DNA of 64,000 nucleotides, taken from the NCBI RefSeq assembly GCF_002027705.1, contig NZ_MBTG01000013.1, positions 1-64,000 on the forward strand. Reading direction: 5' to 3'. Made by a program: the position numbers and the translations under genes. Shown in pieces: positions 60,809-64,000 of the stretch. The first letter of the stretch is position 1, and the number at the start of each line of letters is the position of its first letter. The DNA comes from Paenibacillus ferrarius. Its GTDB lineage: Bacteria; Bacillota; Bacilli; Paenibacillales; NBRC-103111. The notes beneath the pieces are model-generated. The model saw only the letters and a list, made by a program, of their open reading frames with translations. It was not told where the DNA came from and ran no database searches.

Positions 60809-63800
60809 ATGATGAACTCAACCGTATCAAAAGGAAGGAAACATGGGATGCGGCTTCTGGCTGCGGCGCTGCTTACCGCATCAAGCTTGGAGGCATTTCC
60901 CGAGAGAACGTTCGCTGCCGACGATTACTCCAAGACGGAATCCTTTGAGGCTCCTGCGCTGCCTTCGACCTGGAGCGTGGAGAACGGCGGCACTACGGCG
61001 CTGTCCAGCAAACATTACAAACACGGAAGTCAGTCCATGCAGTGGACGTGGTCGAATGGTTCCAAGCTGCGCGACACGCAGCCTGCCAATCTAGCCGCAG
61101 CGAACGTCAAATCCGGCGGCATGAAACTATGGATTTACAACGAGAATCCTGTTCAAGATCAAGTGACATTCAATTTCGGCAAAACGGCCGAAATTAACAG
61201 CGGCATCTTTCACTACACCTTCAAAATGAATCTGAATTTTAAGGGATGGCGGGCCGTCTGGGTCAAGTTCAGAGAAGAAGGCAGGAATCCGGCCTATACG
61301 CAAAATCCGAACGAAGCGCTTGAGACGATGCAGATCGTTCCGCCCGCTTCGGTGCCGTCGGGGAGTCTTTACTTCGACAATCTGGAATTTTCGGCTTCTA
61401 TGGTTCAGAGAAGGTCGGCTGATTATCAGATGCCTAAGCCAGGCATTAACGTTGGCGGCGGCACATGGGATAATGTCTACTACTACAGCCAACAGCAGCC
61501 AACGATGCCGCTGCCATCGACCATTACGTAGCAGGATATCGATGCATTCAATACGATCTCAACCAAATATGAGAAGTGGGTTTACGGCGATGCGCTCCAG
61601 TATGCGAACTTGAGCGGGCCTTTGAAAATGCGTTATGACGGCCTCCAAAATTTCATTCGCAATGGACTTGCCGCTTACAATGCGCTGCATATCGTCAGAC
61701 ACCCAGGAGGCGCCATTACTGGAGAAGCGCTGTACGCCAACGCAGACCCGCATTCGCCCAAATTTGGCGACAATGTCAGCAAAACCGTGCTGCTGCCGCT
61801 CGTCTTCGATTACAAGATCAATGGCAATGCAGCAAGCAAACAAAAAGTGCTCGATGTACTCGATTATATGAACGACCAAGGGTGGGCTGAAGGCAGTTCG
61901 ATTGGCACACAGGATCATGAAGCGAACAACAACAGCGGGTATTTCCATACGATTTATCTCATGCGCAATGAGCTGAAGGCGGCAGGGATCTTCAATCGAG
62001 AACTGAACACGATCTTCTGGTACGCCAATTTCGGCAAAACGTTCGACAACTCCGTCTATGTGGAGACGACAGCGGACGAAATGCGAACAAAATTCATGTA
62101 CGATCTGCTTTATGTTCTGGGCATGGATAATACGCCGAAGAAGGTTCAGTACATGACTGGCCTCGTCGGCTTGTATGAGCAAGCGCTCCAAATTGCGCCT
62201 GGACTCGCTGATACGATCAAGCCTGACGGGACGCTTTTCCATCATCAAGGAGTGTACTTGAATGCATATGGCGATCATGCGATACACAACACGGCCTTGA
62301 TCGCTTACTTCCTGAGCGGAACTCCTTATGCCCTGTCCGACAGCGTATTCAATAATATCAAAAAAGCACTGCTCACACTGGAGCTGGCCTCCAATAAATA
62401 TGCCATGCCTGTCGGTGCGACCGGACGTTTCCCCGCAGCAACAAGCCCGCTTACGAGCCTACAGGGATACGCCTATCTAGCTATGGCCACAACTCCAATA
62501 GACACGGAACTCGCCTCGACTTTCATGAGACTGTGGGACCCGCAATCCAAAGTACTGCAAGGCCTTTTCCGACAATCCGACTCGTACGGCGTTGAGTATC
62601 TGGATACGCTCGGCGGTCTGCAGCTCGCAGACAACCTGGCGAAGGCAGGTTTCGCTGCGAAGGCAAATCCGCAAGGGTACTGGGTCATGCCGTACGGCGC
62701 AATGGCCGTTAACCGAATTAATGACCGTCTAGTCGGAATTAAAGGTTGGAGCTACTATGCCTGGGACTTCGAAGCCTCTGACAATCAAAATATATACGGC
62801 CGATATCAAAATTATGGCAATATGCAAATTCTACAGAATGGACTGACGTCTGGAATTATCGAAAGCGGGATAAATGTAGAAAACGGATGGGATTGGAACC
62901 GCTGGCCAGGTACGACGGTGCAGCACTTGTCACTGGCTGAACTTGCTTCGACTAACGGTCCGATGAACTCTTATTCGGACAGCAAATTCGTAGGAGGCGT
63001 TTCGTCTCAAAACAAATATGGCGTTTTCGCCATGAAACTGCATGATACCGTCTATGATCCCAGCTTCCGCGCGAACAAATCGGCCTTCTTTTTTGGCGAT
63101 AAAATTGTCAGCTTAGGCTCGGATATTCAAAATATGGATTCCGCGCACAATACAGAAACCACCTTGTTCCAATCCTACATGCCTAGCACCTCAATGCCAT
63201 TTTGGTTCAATTCAACAACCTCCGTAGTCAGCGCGACGTATACGAGTACGATCACGAGTCCAACCCCGGCTTGGATCGTCGATCCTTACGGCAATGGCTA
63301 TGTGCTGCCGAATGCGGCCGGCACTGTGATCACGCGCGGGGGGCAAAATTCCAAGAACAACGCGGGCACTAAAAATACGTCTGGCAATTACACGACCGCC
63401 TATATCAATCATGGTTCTGCACCGGCATCGGCCGGCTACGAGTATGCCATCAAAGTAGGGGCAGGCCCACAGGGGACGGCCAATTTCGCGAACAACATGC
63501 AATACACTGTTCTGCAAAAAAACAGCAATGCTCATATTGTTAAAAACACGGAGCCGGGCAAGGAGATTACCGGTTACGCCATATTTAACAGCAGTGTGCC
63601 GGTCAACCAGGGATTGATTCTAAGCAGCAGCGATCCGATCATCGCGATGGTTCAGTCCATTAGCGCGAACGAAGCCATGCTGAGCGTGGCCGATCCCGAT
63701 CTGCGGATTGCCGCAGAACTGAGTCCGAGCGCCATGAAAAAGGACACGCTCCTATTAAACGGCAAATGGCGTTTGAAAGCCGCCAGCAGCGAAGCGCGCG

Positions 63801-63883
63801 TGATCAGCACAAGCGGGACGACGACGACCGTAGAATTTGACACCGTACATGGCAAGTCGATTGACATCACACTAGTGAAATAA
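60809..63883 (+). pseudogene. Chondroitinase-ABC-like polysaccharide lyase (PL8) with an in-frame TAG
   Basis: TAAGGAGG precedes the ATG at 60809. A signal peptide (RLLAAALLTASSLEAFP, then AA) is followed by a lyase N-terminal sandwich (ESFEAPALPSTWSVENGG; SLYFDNLEFSASMVQRRSAD). TAG at 61529-61531 then interrupts, after which the same frame goes on unbroken for about 780 codons: the alpha-toroid with GGAITGEALYANADPHSPK and SSIGTQDHEANNNSGYF (catalytic His/Asn region), LYVLGMDNTPKKVQYMTGLV, and the sandwich with NGWDWNRWPGTT. Apart from the TAG, about 1024 codons look complete and fit the family length. Either a nonsense mutant, readthrough, or a base-call error. Confidence 0.8.
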
Positions 63884-63897
63884 GGGCGCACAACCCA

Positions 63898-63927
63898 AAA
63901 AAACTATCCAGCAGCTGGATAGTTTTT
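63898..63927. terminator. Terminator after the lyase gene
   Basis: AAAACTATCCAGC and AGCTGGATAGTTTTT form a compact stem-loop with a T5 tail, shared with the convergent partial gene at the right edge. Confidence 0.9.
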
Positions 63928-63930
63928 CGT

Positions 63931-64000
63931 TTATTTACTTTCTAACAGCCTTTTAATCGCCTCTAAGTCTTCCTTCACTTCTTTCCTAAATACAGCAAAA
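63931..64000 (-). CDS. C-terminal end of an unidentified gene
   Basis: The minus strand reads FAVFRKEVKEDLEAIKRLLE and SK before a TAA at 63931-63933. It is a charged helix next to the shared terminator, consistent with the end of a real gene that continues past the window. Nothing more can be said about its product. Confidence 0.5.
   Translation of the reverse strand, partial: FAVFRKEVKEDLEAIKRLLESK

Overview
The window looks like the chromosome of a low-to-medium GC endospore-former of the Bacillales, most likely Paenibacillus or a close relative. Pointers are strong AGGAGG ribosome-binding sites, LplABC-type sugar transporters next to a membrane-bound AraC regulator, large secreted polysaccharide lyases with S-layer-homology (SLH) modules, an RCC1-repeat/SLH surface protein, and B. 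subtilis-like neighbourhoods (lipM-yqhH-yqhG-...-yqzE and yhaO-yhaN). No phage, CRISPR array or intact transposon was found.

Layout. 0-5 kb: a decayed aldo/keto reductase, two hypothetical genes, and a coupled sugar-isomerase/D-2-hydroxyacid-dehydrogenase pair divergent from an AraC regulator. 5-19.4 kb: a carbohydrate-utilisation island with a nitrilase-like amidase, a 1547-residue heparinase II/III-type lyase whose SLH anchor has been shifted out of frame, a broken DUF4091 glycosidase-like gene, a membrane AraC sensor-regulator, and an ABC importer (two permeases and a binding lipoprotein, no ATPase). Three copies of one promoter-like element lie in this island, at about 4.95, 11.7 and 19.35 kb. 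One of them is followed by an overlooked 47-codon gene coupled to the first permease gene. 19.5-20.5 kb: transposon debris. 20.5-31 kb: B12-dependent ribonucleotide reductase with two NrdR boxes, D-amino-acid aminotransferase, lipM, yqhH/yqhG, yqzE and small conserved genes.

31-39 kb: BAX-inhibitor-1 family protein, an RraB-like protein, an HxlR/arginase divergent pair, a retropepsin-like protease with a small partner, tRNA-Leu(CAG), cbiZ, xpt, a lipoprotein and several small genes. 39-47.5 kb: a DedA protein, a YkvI-like transporter, and an apparent operon of a GT4 glycosyltransferase, yhaO, yhaN and two small membrane proteins. 47.6-52 kb: a GGDEF diguanylate cyclase, a TetR/MFS efflux pair with repeated operators, DUF1304 and DUF6509 proteins. 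52-60 kb: the RCC1/SLH protein and an RND pump with a lipoprotein adaptor. 60.8-63.9 kb: a chondroitinase-ABC-like polysaccharide lyase interrupted by a single in-frame TAG.

A recurring theme is decay of extracellular polysaccharide-degrading genes (6.9, 12.5 and 61.5 kb) while the transporter and its regulator remain intact. The best candidate for something undescribed is the repeated promoter element together with the small coupled leader gene. All functional calls are made from reading the sequence and recalled family motifs; no database search was run.
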